A stretch of DNA of 64,000 nucleotides from Streptomyces lienomycini (GCF_027947595.1 NZ_CP116257.1:2976001-3040000); one strand, 5' to 3'; positions 34,424 through 43,080 are shown, counted from the stretch's first letter. Program-made: numbers and translations. The notes: generated by a model not told the origin, from the letters alone.

Positions 34424-35284
34424 TCAGATGCTGTTGGCGATGCGCTCGTGGTCCCGTTCACCCTCGCGGGTCTGGATACCGGCAGCGAGCAGCTTGTGGG
34501 CGAGTTCGGTGACGTCGTCGCCGAACGCCGCGTACAGGCCCTCGTTCTCCACGGCGTACGCCGTGTGAGGAATCGGAGGAGCGATCGCGTCGACCGCGGC
34601 CTTGGTGATGGAGATGACCTCCGGTCGCAGGCCGGCGATCCGTCGGGCCAGGGTGCCGACGAATGCGTCGAGTTCCCCGGCGGGCAGCGCACGGTTGATC
34701 AGGCCGTAGCGTTCCGCGAGTTCCGCGCCCACGAGTTCGGCGCCGAGGATGAGTTCCAGCGCGCGGGCGCGGCCCGCGAGGCGCGTCATGTTCACCGTGC
34801 CACCGCCTCCGGGGAGAATCCCCATCAAGGACTCCGGCTGTCCCTGCCCTGACTTGCCGATCGCCGCGAAGCGCATGTCCAAGTACATGAAGAACTCGTT
34901 GCCCGCGCCACGCGCGAAACCCGCGAGCTTGCCGATGGTGACTTGCGGCAGCGAGCGGACCTCCTCGCTCAGCGCCTGGAGGATGTTCAGCCCCTCGGGA
35001 ATGGTCGCGTCCGGTGCGGCCGCGATCGCGGCGCGGGTGGCTTCGGGCAGCGCGTCCGGGTCGGTGAGGTAGGCCATGTCACCGTGCGCGATGAAGAACT
35101 CCGAGTCGGCGCTCTCGAAGACGATGACGCGGACGTCGGCGTCGTCCCGCACCCGCGCGATGAACGCCCGCAGGGACGGCAGCAGGACCGCGTCCATCAG
35201 ATTGAGCGGCGGGTGGTCGATTGTCACCGTCGCGACCCCGTCCGAGACGTCGATCGTCAGGGCGGAGAGGTCGTCGTAGCTCAT
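34424..35284 (-). CDS. Enoyl-CoA hydratase/isomerase family protein
   Basis: The 286-aa crotonase-fold protein has SEFFIAHGDMAYL (first oxyanion-hole segment), GFARGAGNEFFMYLDMRFA (second) and GQGQPESLMGILPGGGGTV, where PES supplies a candidate catalytic Glu. The C-terminus is LLAAGIQTREGERDHERI. The ATG at 35284 is preceded by GGAGCG. It is divergent from a TetR gene, with a perfect palindrome in the shared promoter region, so its expression is probably repressed by that regulator until an acyl-CoA-like or aromatic inducer appears. Confidence 0.85.
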   Translation of the reverse strand: MSYDDLSALTIDVSDGVATVTIDHPPLNLMDAVLLPSLRAFIARVRDDADVRVIVFESADSEFFIAHGDMAYLTDPDALPEATRAAIAAAPDATIPEGLNILQALSEEVRSLPQVTIGKLAGFARGAGNEFFMYLDMRFAAIGKSGQGQPESLMGILPGGGGTVNMTRLAGRARALELILGAELVGAELAERYGLINRALPAGELDAFVGTLARRIAGLRPEVISITKAAVDAIAPPIPHTAYAVENEGLYAAFGDDVTELAHKLLAAGIQTREGERDHERIANSI

Positions 35285-35351
35285 GGGGCGCTCCACTTCA
35301 CATGAGGGCCGGCGCATGACCGTGCCGCCGACCAGGCAAGCGTCGCGACTT

Positions 35352-35373
35352 TCAGTGTCGCGACTGACACTGA
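35352..35373. promoter_or_regulatory. Perfect 22-bp palindrome, candidate TetR operator
   Basis: TCAGTGTC (35352-35359) and GACACTGA (35366-35373) are exact inverted copies around GCGACT. The site lies between the divergent crotonase (start 35284) and TetR (start 35436) genes. A GTCGCGAC palindrome occurs twice next to it, at 35343-35350 and 35357-35364. Confidence 0.75.
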
Positions 35374-35435
35374 GTATCAGAGTAGGAATCGAGGCGCATA
35401 AAGGCAAACGAGTGTGGCGCAGTACACTTGGCTCC

Positions 35436-36053
35436 ATGAGTGCAGCACCCGTCGGTACCCGTGAGATCGGCCGCCACGCGGTACGAGCAGAGCTGGCCCG
35501 CGTGGCGTTCAACCGGTTTTGCCTCACCGGCTTCAACCAGGTCACCTTCGCCGACCTCGCCGAGGCCGCCGGAGTGTCGCGGAGCACTTTCCTGCGCTAC
35601 TTCGGAACCAAGGAGGACGTAGTCCTGTTCGTCTTCGACCCCGTCGGTGACGTCATCACCGACGCGCTCGACGCCGACCGGGGTAACGAGGACGACTGGG
35701 ACAGGCTGCGCAACGCCCTGGAATCAGCCGTGACATTCCTCGTGCGCGATGTCCAGGAACTGGTGACGGTCCTCGGCCTCGTCGACCAGACCCCGGCCCT
35801 GTGCGCACGGCTCCGCGAGAAGCAGACTGAATGGCGGCCGGAGATCGTCGCCCGGCTGCGGGAGACGGCCTCCTCGGCCGACGGATCACCGGTCATCGCC
35901 AACGTGCGCGCGGCAGCAGCACTCGAATGCCTGTGGATCGTCCTCGGGCAGTGGAGTGCGAGCGGCGGCCAAGAAGACCTTGGCGACCTGCTGGACGCTG
36001 CGTTCGCCGCCTTCTCGCCCCCGGCACGCCAGCAGACGGCCGCTTCGCTGTAA
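35436..36053 (+). CDS. TetR/AcrR family transcriptional regulator
   Basis: The 205-aa regulator has N-terminal HTH residues VTFADLAEAAGVSRSTFLRYF (about 31-51), followed by a ligand-binding helical domain (DVQELVTVLGLVDQTPALCARL). The family resembles MftR/AcrR regulators with the phenylalanine-leucine-arginine-tyrosine-phenylalanine recognition end. The ATG at 35436 is supported by an upstream AT-rich promoter (AGTACACTTG). It is divergent from the crotonase gene across a palindrome and so is probably autoregulated. Confidence 0.88.
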   Translation: MSAAPVGTREIGRHAVRAELARVAFNRFCLTGFNQVTFADLAEAAGVSRSTFLRYFGTKEDVVLFVFDPVGDVITDALDADRGNEDDWDRLRNALESAVTFLVRDVQELVTVLGLVDQTPALCARLREKQTEWRPEIVARLRETASSADGSPVIANVRAAAALECLWIVLGQWSASGGQEDLGDLLDAAFAAFSPPARQQTAASL

Positions 36054-36758
36054 AGGGCCGAGGCGGCGGCTTCTCGGCGGTGCCGAAGCGGCCGGAAGGA
36101 GTGATTGGCCCGGCGGCGATGATCGCGTCGTCGGAGTCCAGCCCCGGCCGCGAGTGCAAGAGTGGGGTGTCGATCCGGCCGAAGCGGACGGTGTCCACGC
36201 CCAGCCGTGCAGGGCCGCCGAGGCCCCCACAGCACCTATCTGCGCAACCTCTAGAAGGGTCCCCGGTCCCCAATGACGGCGGATACCGGGGAGGTATCAC
36301 TGAGAGGGGCCCGTCACGTAGCTCGCATCGTCCCCTACGAGAACGCCGGCTCGGACGTGCCACCGAAGTGCTCATCGGGCCGCCAGGTTTCCCGCTCAGG
36401 TTCGACACGGTCGTCCCGGTCCCAGGGGACCTGCTGGAGCGGCTGACGTACACATCCCGCCGGGGCGAGCGACTGCTCAAGCACGTCGAGGACGGGCGCC
36501 TGATCCGTGCAACGAGCCTTCAGGGCATCCACCGCCTCGCCGCCGACTCCGCCGAAGAGCTTGACCAGCTGATTCGCCACGCCGGCCCGAGCGCAGGAGC
36601 CGATGAAGTTTGATGAGATCAAGGCGTCCTTCTGGAGCGGACACACCTATGATGTCCAGCCGCCTGACCGGCACGACCGTCGCCGACGCGGAGCCAGGGG
36701 CTGTCCCGCAAAGATCTTGGCTCCGAGTACGGAGCAGTCTGGAGAGCTGGCGAGGTGT
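36054..36758. other. 700-bp stretch with gene remnants only
   Basis: No complete recognised gene. The only frame with strong codon bias is the short one at 36368-36613 (listed separately). A minus-strand segment near 36110-36190 reads GRIDTPLLHSRPGLDSDDAI and could be a decayed dehydrogenase end, but flanking frames are broken. Base composition is less biased than in the flanking core genes, consistent with decayed accessory DNA. Confidence 0.4.
36368..36613 (+). CDS. Hypothetical 81-aa protein or gene fragment
   Basis: A GTG-started frame (VLIGPPGFPLRFDTVVPVPG...LLERLTYTSRRGERLLKHV...HRLAADSAEELDQLIRHAG) shows normal G/C third-position bias and an amphipathic helical end. There is no convincing ribosome site or relative that I recognise. 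It may be the remaining 3' part of a larger gene disrupted when the region was rearranged. Confidence 0.3.
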   Translation: MLIGPPGFPLRFDTVVPVPGDLLERLTYTSRRGERLLKHVEDGRLIRATSLQGIHRLAADSAEELDQLIRHAGPSAGADEV

Positions 36759-37310
36759 TCAGCCGGTGGTTCGTGAGGTGTCCAGGGAGCGGGCGAAGCC
36801 GGCGAGTGTGTGGAAGTCGTTCTCCCGGAGGCCGATCCGCGGGTCGACGTGGTGGAGAAGCCCGGACCCTTGGTGGTGGACGGTCACGTAGGTCTGATCC
36901 AGCTCGCTTTGCTCGTCGTCCACCCAGGCGAAGGGACGGTCGTACGCGTAGTCCACCAGCGGCCCGGTCTTCCAGTGCACTCCATCAGGGCGTTCTTGGA
37001 GCAGGACGTCGCCGAAGTCCACGAAGGGAAGTTCCGGAAGGCCGAGGACCGGGGCGATACACCGGTTGGCGTCGTCCATCCATGTGGTGGCCCAGCACAA
37101 CTCGAAACCGAGCTGGAGCAGGAATCGTCCGTGTTCCGGGTTGAGCCAGACACGCAGGGGGCGCCGTCGGGACGAGAAGCCACTGTCGTCCTCATCGACG
37201 TCGTTTCGGGGGACTCTGAGTGTGGTGTAGCCGTCGGGACGCCTCTCCGGCTTGGCTGCATAGGGGTTGAGCGGCCCGTCCACGTCGAGGAACAGCAGCG
37301 GTCGGTTCAC
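36759..37310 (-). CDS. HAD domain-containing protein
   Basis: The 183-aa protein starts NRPLLFLDVDGPLNPYAA: the first HAD motif DVDG has both Asp residues (DxD), and LCWATTWMDDANR is the family's second region, where other HADs have Ser/Thr. FAWVDDEQSE is the acidic last motif. It fits the small HAD family linked to nucleic-acid repair-like modules (HAD_SAK_2), typically of unknown role. GTG 37310 is chosen over an unconserved 168-codon extension. It is isolated between remnants. Confidence 0.75.
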   Translation of the reverse strand: MNRPLLFLDVDGPLNPYAAKPERRPDGYTTLRVPRNDVDEDDSGFSSRRRPLRVWLNPEHGRFLLQLGFELCWATTWMDDANRCIAPVLGLPELPFVDFGDVLLQERPDGVHWKTGPLVDYAYDRPFAWVDDEQSELDQTYVTVHHQGSGLLHHVDPRIGLRENDFHTLAGFARSLDTSRTTG

Positions 37311-37403
37311 GGTTTCCCCCGGTCTTGCGCACTGTGGACTGCCCCGATCAGCGTAGTCGTGGGGTTGTCTCGGCATTGAGCCGGCCTGAGTGATCATCAT
37401 GAT

Positions 37404-37787
37404 GTGGCGAGTGTGATCACGGCATCGGAGCCTTCCTGGACAACCCCGTTCACGGGGCTGAACCCGCGCTGCTTCGGCAAGTTGCTGACCACGCTGCGGC
37501 GCGATGGAGCAGATGCGGTCCATCGAGGACGGCCATGGAGTTTGCCGCTGGAGGACCGGATGTTGCTGGTCACGGCCTACTGGCGCACCAATCTGACGTT
37601 GCGGCAGTTCGCTCCGCTGTTCGGCGTCTCGAAGTCCACGGCCGGTCGGGTCAACAACCACCTCGGACCCCTGCTCGCACTCCAGCCCCGCAAGCGGTTC
37701 GCCAAGGACACCGTGCTCATCGGGGACGGCACCCTGGTACCCACCCGCGACCACACCGACGCCGAGCGGTCGAAGAACTACCGGTAC
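37404..37787 (+). pseudogene. Truncated IS5-type transposase (HTH_Tnp_4/DDE_Tnp_4)
   Basis: The first about 128 codons match the N-terminus of a DDE endonuclease transposase: LEDRMLLVTAYWRTNLTLRQ, FAPLFGVSKSTAGRVNNHLG, QPRKRFAKDTVLIGDGTLVP and AERSKNYRY, with the first catalytic Asp in GDGT. After KNYRY (about 37787) the family sequence stops abruptly, and what follows is antisense to the end of the MFS gene. Roughly half of the transposase, including the rest of the DDE core, is missing. Confidence 0.8.
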
Positions 37788-37874
37788 CCCCGGTGGACAG
37801 CGGTGCGTTCGCATGGGTCATGTACTGATTCGCCTTCCCCACGGGTCTGGGCTGCGCGGGACAGGATGGGGCAG

Positions 37875-39056
37875 TTACACGAGCGCGTCTCGTCGCGCAT
37901 CGGCCGCTGGGTGCCGGTTGACGGCCCAGACAAGGAGTGCGCACAGGGCGAAGGCGGCGCCGAGAAGGCTGGATCCAGCCCACCCCGCGGCCGAGTACAC
38001 CGCGGTGGTGCCGGTTGCTCCGAGGGCAGAGCCCAAGGAGTAGAAGAGCATGTAGCCGCCGATGACGCTGCTCGTCTGGTGTGAGTACGCGGCCGTCAGC
38101 AGGTGTTGATTGCTGACGTGTACTGCCTGCACCGCGAAGTCGAGAACGATCACGCCGACGATCACCGGCCAGAGCGACCAGGACGCTTGTCCCGTCGCCA
38201 GCCATGAAGCAGCCAGCAGGGCAAGCGCACCGCCGGTGATGGTGTGGGCGCGGCCGGCGTCGGCCCCCTGCCCGGCTCGGGAGGCGCCCAGCGCCCCGGC
38301 GAGCCCGGCGATCCCGAAGAGACCGATCTGGGCCGTGCTCAGATGCCATGGTTCGGCTGCGAGCGGCAGCGCCAGGCCGCTCCACAGCGTGCCGAAGGAA
38401 GCGAACAGGAAGAACGCGATCAGTCCACGTGAGACGAACAGGCGCTCACGGAACAGGCGCCCCAGCGAGACCATGACCGCGCCATACGAGGCCTGGCGGT
38501 CGCGCGGGTCGGATGGCAGGAGCTTCAACACGAAGCAGGCGAGCGCGAGGAGGAGCACGGTGATCGCCACGTAGATGCTTCGCCAGCCCCAGAGCGCAGC
38601 GAGACTGCCGGCGACCACGCGCGCTCCGAGAATGCCGATGATGACACCGGAGGTCACGGCTCCGAGTGTGCGGCCGCGTTCCGCTGCGGTGGACAGGTCG
38701 GCGGCGAAGGCGACCGTGGTCTGAACAACGACCGCGAAGAGGCCGGCGAGGGCCAGCCCGGCAAGCAGGAGCCACAGCTGGGCAGCGACCGCGGCCAGGG
38801 CCGTGCCGACCGCGGCGAGGAGAAGGTGCCCGGCGATGAGCTTGCGCCGGTCGAACATGTCGCCCAGAGGGACAAGAAGAGCCAAGCCGATCAGGTAGCC
38901 GAGCTGCCCGGTGGTGACGATCCATCCCAAGTCGGCTTCCGGCAGGCCCAGGTCACCGCCGATCTGGGCCAGTACGGGCTGCGCCACGTAGATCGTCGCG
39001 ACTGTGACCGCGCAGATCACGGCGAACAGCATCCTCCGGCCAGACGTGAGACTCAC
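37875..39056 (-). CDS. MFS transporter
   Basis: The 393-aa transporter has twelve hydrophobic segments and motif A LGDMFDRRKLIAGHLLL in the loop between TM2 and TM3. The VAQPVLAQIGGDLGLPEADLG end of TM1 resembles the drug/sugar-efflux branch (YbcL/NepI-like). I choose GTG 39056 because GGGGGG stands five bases before it. It is divergent from an HxlR regulator, a usual arrangement for an inducible efflux pump. The 3' end lies 87 bp from the truncated transposase. Confidence 0.88.
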   Translation of the reverse strand: MSLTSGRRMLFAVICAVTVATIYVAQPVLAQIGGDLGLPEADLGWIVTTGQLGYLIGLALLVPLGDMFDRRKLIAGHLLLAAVGTALAAVAAQLWLLLAGLALAGLFAVVVQTTVAFAADLSTAAERGRTLGAVTSGVIIGILGARVVAGSLAALWGWRSIYVAITVLLLALACFVLKLLPSDPRDRQASYGAVMVSLGRLFRERLFVSRGLIAFFLFASFGTLWSGLALPLAAEPWHLSTAQIGLFGIAGLAGALGASRAGQGADAGRAHTITGGALALLAASWLATGQASWSLWPVIVGVIVLDFAVQAVHVSNQHLLTAAYSHQTSSVIGGYMLFYSLGSALGATGTTAVYSAAGWAGSSLLGAAFALCALLVWAVNRHPAADARRDALV

Positions 39057-39082
39057 TGACACACCCCCCGATGAGTAGCAAA

Positions 39083-39117
39083 TTGAAACCAAAATGAAGG
39101 TACGGCAGAATGGTTTC
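39083..39117. promoter_or_regulatory. Divergent promoter with inverted repeat GAAACCA/TGGTTTC
   Basis: GAAACCA (39085-39091) and TGGTTTC (39111-39117) are exact inverted copies spaced 19 bp, between the MFS and HxlR genes. For the HxlR side, TTGAAA (39083-39088) and CAGAAT (39106-39111) at 17-bp spacing make a fair -35/-10 pair, overlapping the repeat. HxlR repression at this site is the likely control. Confidence 0.6.
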
Positions 39118-39145
39118 GATCCGCAACTCTTCAGGAGGAGTCATC

Positions 39146-39604
39146 ATGGCTCGCACTGTGTCCCGTGCGAAGGAGATGTCCTGGACCGACCCCGCCTGCC
39201 CCGTCGCACGCACGCTCGACCTGGTCGGAGACCGGTGGAGCCTGCTGATCATTCGCGACGCGATGGACGGCGCGCGAGCGTTCACCGACTTCCAGCACCG
39301 CACGGGAATCGCGCGAAACATCCTCACCGACCGCCTGCGACGCTTGGTCGAACGAGGAATCCTCGAGCGGCAGACCGCCCCGACCGGACGGCGACAGAAC
39401 TACGTCCTCACAGCCGCGGGCCGAGACCTCTTCGCCGTCATCGTGGCCGCGCGTCAGTGGGGTGAACGGCACGCCTTCGCACCGGCCGAAACGCATTCAG
39501 TTCTCGTTGATGAGAGCGGTGTCCCGCTCCCGGAGCTCCGTCCTGTCGACGTGCACGGCAGGTCCGCGGACATCGATACGACCTCTGTGCGGCACGAGCG
39601 CTGA
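39146..39604 (+). CDS. HxlR family transcriptional regulator
   Basis: The 152-aa winged-helix protein has CPVARTLDLVGDRWSLLIIRDAM (the family's conserved Cys at the start), FTDFQHRTGIARNILTDRLRRLVERGIL (recognition helix) and LTAAGRDLFAVIVA. The ATG at 39146 follows AGGAGGAG. HxlR proteins sense electrophiles, thiols or redox cues. It probably regulates the divergent MFS gene. Confidence 0.92.
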   Translation: MARTVSRAKEMSWTDPACPVARTLDLVGDRWSLLIIRDAMDGARAFTDFQHRTGIARNILTDRLRRLVERGILERQTAPTGRRQNYVLTAAGRDLFAVIVAARQWGERHAFAPAETHSVLVDESGVPLPELRPVDVHGRSADIDTTSVRHER

Positions 39605-39655
39605 CTGCTGGGGGAGCCATCTGACAGCCCCGGCGCGCGGCGGCATGGCCGGCCA

Positions 39656-39880
39656 TCAGCGCCGGGTCAACCGCGAGATGCCGGGTATCAGCGTCTGGTC
39701 GGGCCACAGCGCAGCTGGCGTGGAGCACGCGCCGGACAGCTGCGGACCCGCGCTGCCGCCCCCGCCCTCCGCAGCCTCGAAGTGGGTCCGCTCCGTGCGG
39801 GCCCACTCGCGCAGGGTCTCCAGACGCATGCACAGATACTGCTGCCCGACGGTCACCGGTAGCGGCAGCGAAGCGTTCAC
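39656..39880 (-). CDS. Hypothetical 74-aa protein
   Basis: A GTG at 39880 with GGAAGG just upstream opens a frame with strong G/C third-position bias (NASLPLPVTVGQQYLCMRL, then TLREWARTERTHFEAAEGG). It ends LTRR and has no membrane segment. I do not recognise it; it could be an intact small protein or the 3' piece of a lost gene. It is the only coding candidate in the 467-bp gap 39605-40071. Confidence 0.35.
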   Translation of the reverse strand: MNASLPLPVTVGQQYLCMRLETLREWARTERTHFEAAEGGGGSAGPQLSGACSTPAALWPDQTLIPGISRLTRR

Positions 39881-40071
39881 GGACCTTCCAGGAGAACGGC
39901 GTCGTTCCAGGTCGGCGGCGTGACGACGCGTGTGACGCACGAGAGTCCGCCCGCCCGGAGGGTTTCTCGGGCCGACTACGTGACGCAGTCAACACTGCGT
40001 TTATATTGCAGCTGTCGCTGCGTTTTGGGTTAGGCTCTCCATCTAAAGGCAATGATCACTGCGAGGTTCGC

Positions 40072-41385
40072 ATGTCTTTGTACGCCGCCCTCACCGCCGT
40101 CACCCGCACTGTGGTCGACCGACCCGGTGGTGGGCCCCACCGCCCGCACCGCCCGCACCGCCCGCCGCCGGAGGACAAGCACCGCCGCGGTGGGACAGGC
40201 GCCTTCGCCGCGGTCGCCGCCGTACTCGTTCTCTTCCTGGCCGCCTCCAGCGCACCGTCCCCGCTGTACGTGATCTACCAGCAGCAGTGGGGCTTCTCCG
40301 CCTGGGTGCTGACCGTTGTCTTCGCCCTCTACGTGGTCGGCCTGCTCGGCGCGCTGCTCACCGTCGGCGGGCTCTCCGACCACCTAGGCCGGCGGCCTGT
40401 CCTGGCCGGGGCAATCGGCCTGGAGATGATCGCCCTCGTTCTGTTCCTCACCGCCGGGAACGTGGTCGTACTGTCCGTCGCCCGGGTGCTGCAGGGCATC
40501 GCGACCGGCGCCGCGACCACGACCCTGAGCGCCACCCTCGTCGACCTGGAACCGGCCCGTGCCCGCGGCCGGGCCGGTGTCATCAACTCGGTGGCCCCCT
40601 TGACCGGCCTCGCCTTCGGTGCCCTCGGCTCCGGCGTCCTGGTGGAGTACGGCCCCGCCCCGACCCGCCTCGTCTACGGGATGCTGATCGCCGGCATGGT
40701 CCTCGCCGCGCTGCTCGTGACCCGGATGCCGGAGACCGCGCAGCGCCGGCCCGGCGCCCTGGCCTCGCTCCGCCCGAAGGTCGCCATGCCCTCCCATCTG
40801 CGGGCGGACATCGTCCCGGTGATCCCGGTCATGATCGCCAGCTGGGCGCTGACCGGGATGTACCTCTCCCTCGGGCCGTCCGTCGCGGCCCAGCTCTTCG
40901 GCGTGCGCAGCCACCTGATCGGCGGCGTCGTCGTCACACTGCTGGCCGGCACCGGAGCGCTCGCGATCTTCCTGCTCCGCTCCCGCCCGGCATCCGCGCT
41001 GCTCGCCCCCGCGTCCGTCCTGCTCGGCCTCGGCACCCTGGTCTCGCTGGCCGGTGTGACCCAGAACCAGGCCCTGCTCTCGGCCGCCGGAACCGTCGTC
41101 GCCGGATTCGGCGTGGGCGCCTCGGTACTGGCATCCTTCGGCACCTTCACCCGCATCGCCCGCCCGTACGAGCGCAGCGCGGTCTTCACTCTGGCCAACA
41201 TCATCAACTACCTGGGCAACAGCGTGCCCGCCGTCCTCGGCGGCATCGCCGTCACCCTCCTCGGCCTGCGGACCGCCACCGAGATCTACGCGACCGCCAT
41301 CGCGGCCATCACCCTCACCGCCCTCACCCTGCGCCTCAATCAACCGCGCGCCCGGCGCCGCACCACCGAGGCGCCGGTCGAGTGA
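40072..41385 (+). CDS. MFS transporter
   Basis: The 437-aa transporter has an unusual cytosolic N-terminus with HRPHRPHRPPP encoded by a 9-bp tandem repeat, then twelve hydrophobic segments. Motif A GGLSDHLGRRPVLAG is in the TM2-TM3 loop. The ATG at 40072 is chosen. Its upstream region carries ACTGCGTTTATATT (39994-40007), almost identical to a site before the TetR/old-yellow-enzyme pair at 43046. Control by that TetR is likely. An alpha/beta hydrolase follows 89 bp downstream. Confidence 0.88.
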   Translation: MSLYAALTAVTRTVVDRPGGGPHRPHRPHRPPPEDKHRRGGTGAFAAVAAVLVLFLAASSAPSPLYVIYQQQWGFSAWVLTVVFALYVVGLLGALLTVGGLSDHLGRRPVLAGAIGLEMIALVLFLTAGNVVVLSVARVLQGIATGAATTTLSATLVDLEPARARGRAGVINSVAPLTGLAFGALGSGVLVEYGPAPTRLVYGMLIAGMVLAALLVTRMPETAQRRPGALASLRPKVAMPSHLRADIVPVIPVMIASWALTGMYLSLGPSVAAQLFGVRSHLIGGVVVTLLAGTGALAIFLLRSRPASALLAPASVLLGLGTLVSLAGVTQNQALLSAAGTVVAGFGVGASVLASFGTFTRIARPYERSAVFTLANIINYLGNSVPAVLGGIAVTLLGLRTATEIYATAIAAITLTALTLRLNQPRARRRTTEAPVE

Positions 41386-41474
41386 GCCCCCGGCCCGCCC
41401 CGCCGCGCCGCCCACCACGAACCGTTCCGCGACGGGGGCGTCACACCCCGCCCATCACCAAGGAGACACACACC

Positions 41475-42275
41475 ATGACGACGGAAACCACCACGGGGCA
41501 GCACCGCCGGGTCCAGCGCGGCGACCACACCACGATCCGGTACACGGCGAGCGGCCCGGCCGACGGCCCCACACTGGTCCTGATCCACGGCTGGGCCCTC
41601 AGCCGCGACGACTACGACGAGGTGACCCGCCATCTGCCGAAGGGCCACCGGGTGCTCGCGGTCGACCTGGCCGAGCACGGTGAGTCCCGCTCCACGCGGG
41701 ACATCTGGACGATCGAGGAGTTCGCCCACGACGTGGCGGCCGTGCTGGAGGCCGAGTCGGTCGGCTCGGCCGTGGTCGCCGGACACTCCATGGGCGGCGC
41801 CGTCGCCGTCGAACTCGGCCGGCTGCTGCCCGACACCGTCTCGCACATCGTCGCCCTGGACGCCCTGCACTACCTGGGCCTGTTCCCGGCACAGGGGGAC
41901 AAGGAAGCGGAGGAGGCACGACGTGCCTTCCGGGAGGACTTCGACGGCGCGGTACGGGGTCTGGTCGAGGGCGGCACACCGGCCGGCATCGATCCCGCCC
42001 TCGGTGAGGTCTACTTCGGCAAGATGTCAGCCGTGCGACAGCCCGCCGGACGACGGGCGATCGAGGGTCTGATCGACTGGGACATGGACGCCGTCCTGCG
42101 CGAGACCCGGCAGCCCATCACCGTCTTCGCGATACGCGCGCTCACCGGCCGGGACGCGCTCGAGCGCTACCGGGACCGCTTCGACATCGTCCTGACGGAC
42201 CTCGGCAGCCACCACTTCCCCGTCGAGGCCCCCGAAGCGACCGCCAGGTTCCTCGCCGAGGTGATGGCCCGGTAA
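41475..42275 (+). CDS. Alpha/beta hydrolase
   Basis: The 266-aa protein has LVLIHGWALSRDDY (oxyanion His-Gly), the nucleophile elbow GHSMGG, and a C-terminal GSHHFPVEAP with the catalytic His. Asp of the triad is probably in ALTGRDALERY. The ATG at 41475 follows AAGGAGA. It lies in the same direction as the MFS gene and probably shares its transcript. Substrate unknown. Confidence 0.9.
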   Translation: MTTETTTGQHRRVQRGDHTTIRYTASGPADGPTLVLIHGWALSRDDYDEVTRHLPKGHRVLAVDLAEHGESRSTRDIWTIEEFAHDVAAVLEAESVGSAVVAGHSMGGAVAVELGRLLPDTVSHIVALDALHYLGLFPAQGDKEAEEARRAFREDFDGAVRGLVEGGTPAGIDPALGEVYFGKMSAVRQPAGRRAIEGLIDWDMDAVLRETRQPITVFAIRALTGRDALERYRDRFDIVLTDLGSHHFPVEAPEATARFLAEVMAR

Positions 42276-42320
42276 CGGTCACGTACCCCCGTCCCGAGTG
42301 CTCGGTGCGGCCGTTCCCAC

Positions 42321-42342
42321 GGGCCCGGCTCGCGCCGGGCCC
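42321..42342. terminator. Bidirectional terminator hairpin
   Basis: GGGCCCGGC (42321-42329) pairs exactly with GCCGGGCCC (42334-42342) around TCGC. It sits between the convergent hydrolase and TetR genes, serving both. Confidence 0.7.
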
Positions 42343-42428
42343 GGAGGCCGCTGCCGGGTCCTCCACCATGCCGACCAGGGGAAACGGGTGCCCCTCCAGG
42401 GGCCCAGAGCCGCCGCGGGGCAGGTTCG

Positions 42429-43001
42429 TCACTCCGGCAGCAGGTGGGAGACGAGGTCGCGTGCCCATCGGGGGGAGAGGGGCTCGTTGGTGAAGACCGC
42501 CCGGTAGTAGAGGGGGGCGAGCACGGCGTCGGTGGTGCGTTCCAGTGTCGGCGGTTGTCCGCCGCGGGCCTTCTCGCGTTCGAGCATGGCTTCGAGCCCC
42601 GCCTGCCGCTCGCCGCGACAGGCCGCCGCCCCCTGTTCACCACCGGTGCCGATGGTGGCGCGGACCAGCGCGAGGGTGTCCGGGTCGCCGAGGTCCCGGG
42701 CCAGGTCGTAGGCGTAGCGCTCCAGGTCCTCGCGCAGGCTCTTGGTGTCCGGTACCACGATGTCGCCGCTGAAGCGACTGGTGGCGACGTCCGCCAGCAG
42801 GTCGCCCATGGAGCCCCACCGGCGGTAGACCGTGGTGGCGTGCACCCCGGCGCGGGCGGCCACCGCGGGGATCGTCAGCACATCGGCGTTGTCCTCCCGC
42901 ACGAGTTCCTGGACGGCCCGGTGGACGGCCGCGCGGACCTTGGCGGAGCGGCCGCCGGGACGGGAACCGGCGTTGGGCGAGGACGGGGGCGACGACGTCA
43001 T
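42429..43001 (-). CDS. TetR/AcrR family transcriptional regulator
   Basis: The 190-aa regulator has the HTH LTIPAVAARAGVHATTVYRRWGSM (about 41-64) and the C-terminal domain of the TetR_C_11-like type (YAYDLARDLGDPDTLALVRA). The ATG at 43001 is chosen. It is divergent from the old yellow enzyme gene; the promoter gap holds the inverted repeat CTGCTTTT/AAAAGCAG and the ACTGCGTTT motif that also precedes the MFS gene. It is likely a repressor of both units. Confidence 0.9.
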   Translation of the reverse strand: MTSSPPSSPNAGSRPGGRSAKVRAAVHRAVQELVREDNADVLTIPAVAARAGVHATTVYRRWGSMGDLLADVATSRFSGDIVVPDTKSLREDLERYAYDLARDLGDPDTLALVRATIGTGGEQGAAACRGERQAGLEAMLEREKARGGQPPTLERTTDAVLAPLYYRAVFTNEPLSPRWARDLVSHLLPE

Positions 43002-43023
43002 GACGCCATTGTCGCATTGATCG

Positions 43024-43080
43024 CTGCTTTTTAAGTGCACTGATAACTGCGTTTGTGTTACTTTGAACCCTCAAAAGCAG
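43024..43080. promoter_or_regulatory. Inverted repeat CTGCTTTT/AAAAGCAG with ACTGCGTTTGTGTT
   Basis: Exact 8-bp inverted copies lie at 43024-43031 and 43073-43080, with ACTGCGTTTGTGTT (43046-43059) between them. The latter differs by two bases from the motif at 39994-40007 before the MFS gene. The region is the TetR/old yellow enzyme divergent promoter. Confidence 0.65.

Noticed and set aside
40130..40175. 9-bp tandem repeat encoding HRPHRPHRP as a possible regulatory repeat
   Set aside because: It lies within the MFS reading frame and keeps it open; a simple slippage expansion of the cytosolic N-terminus is enough.
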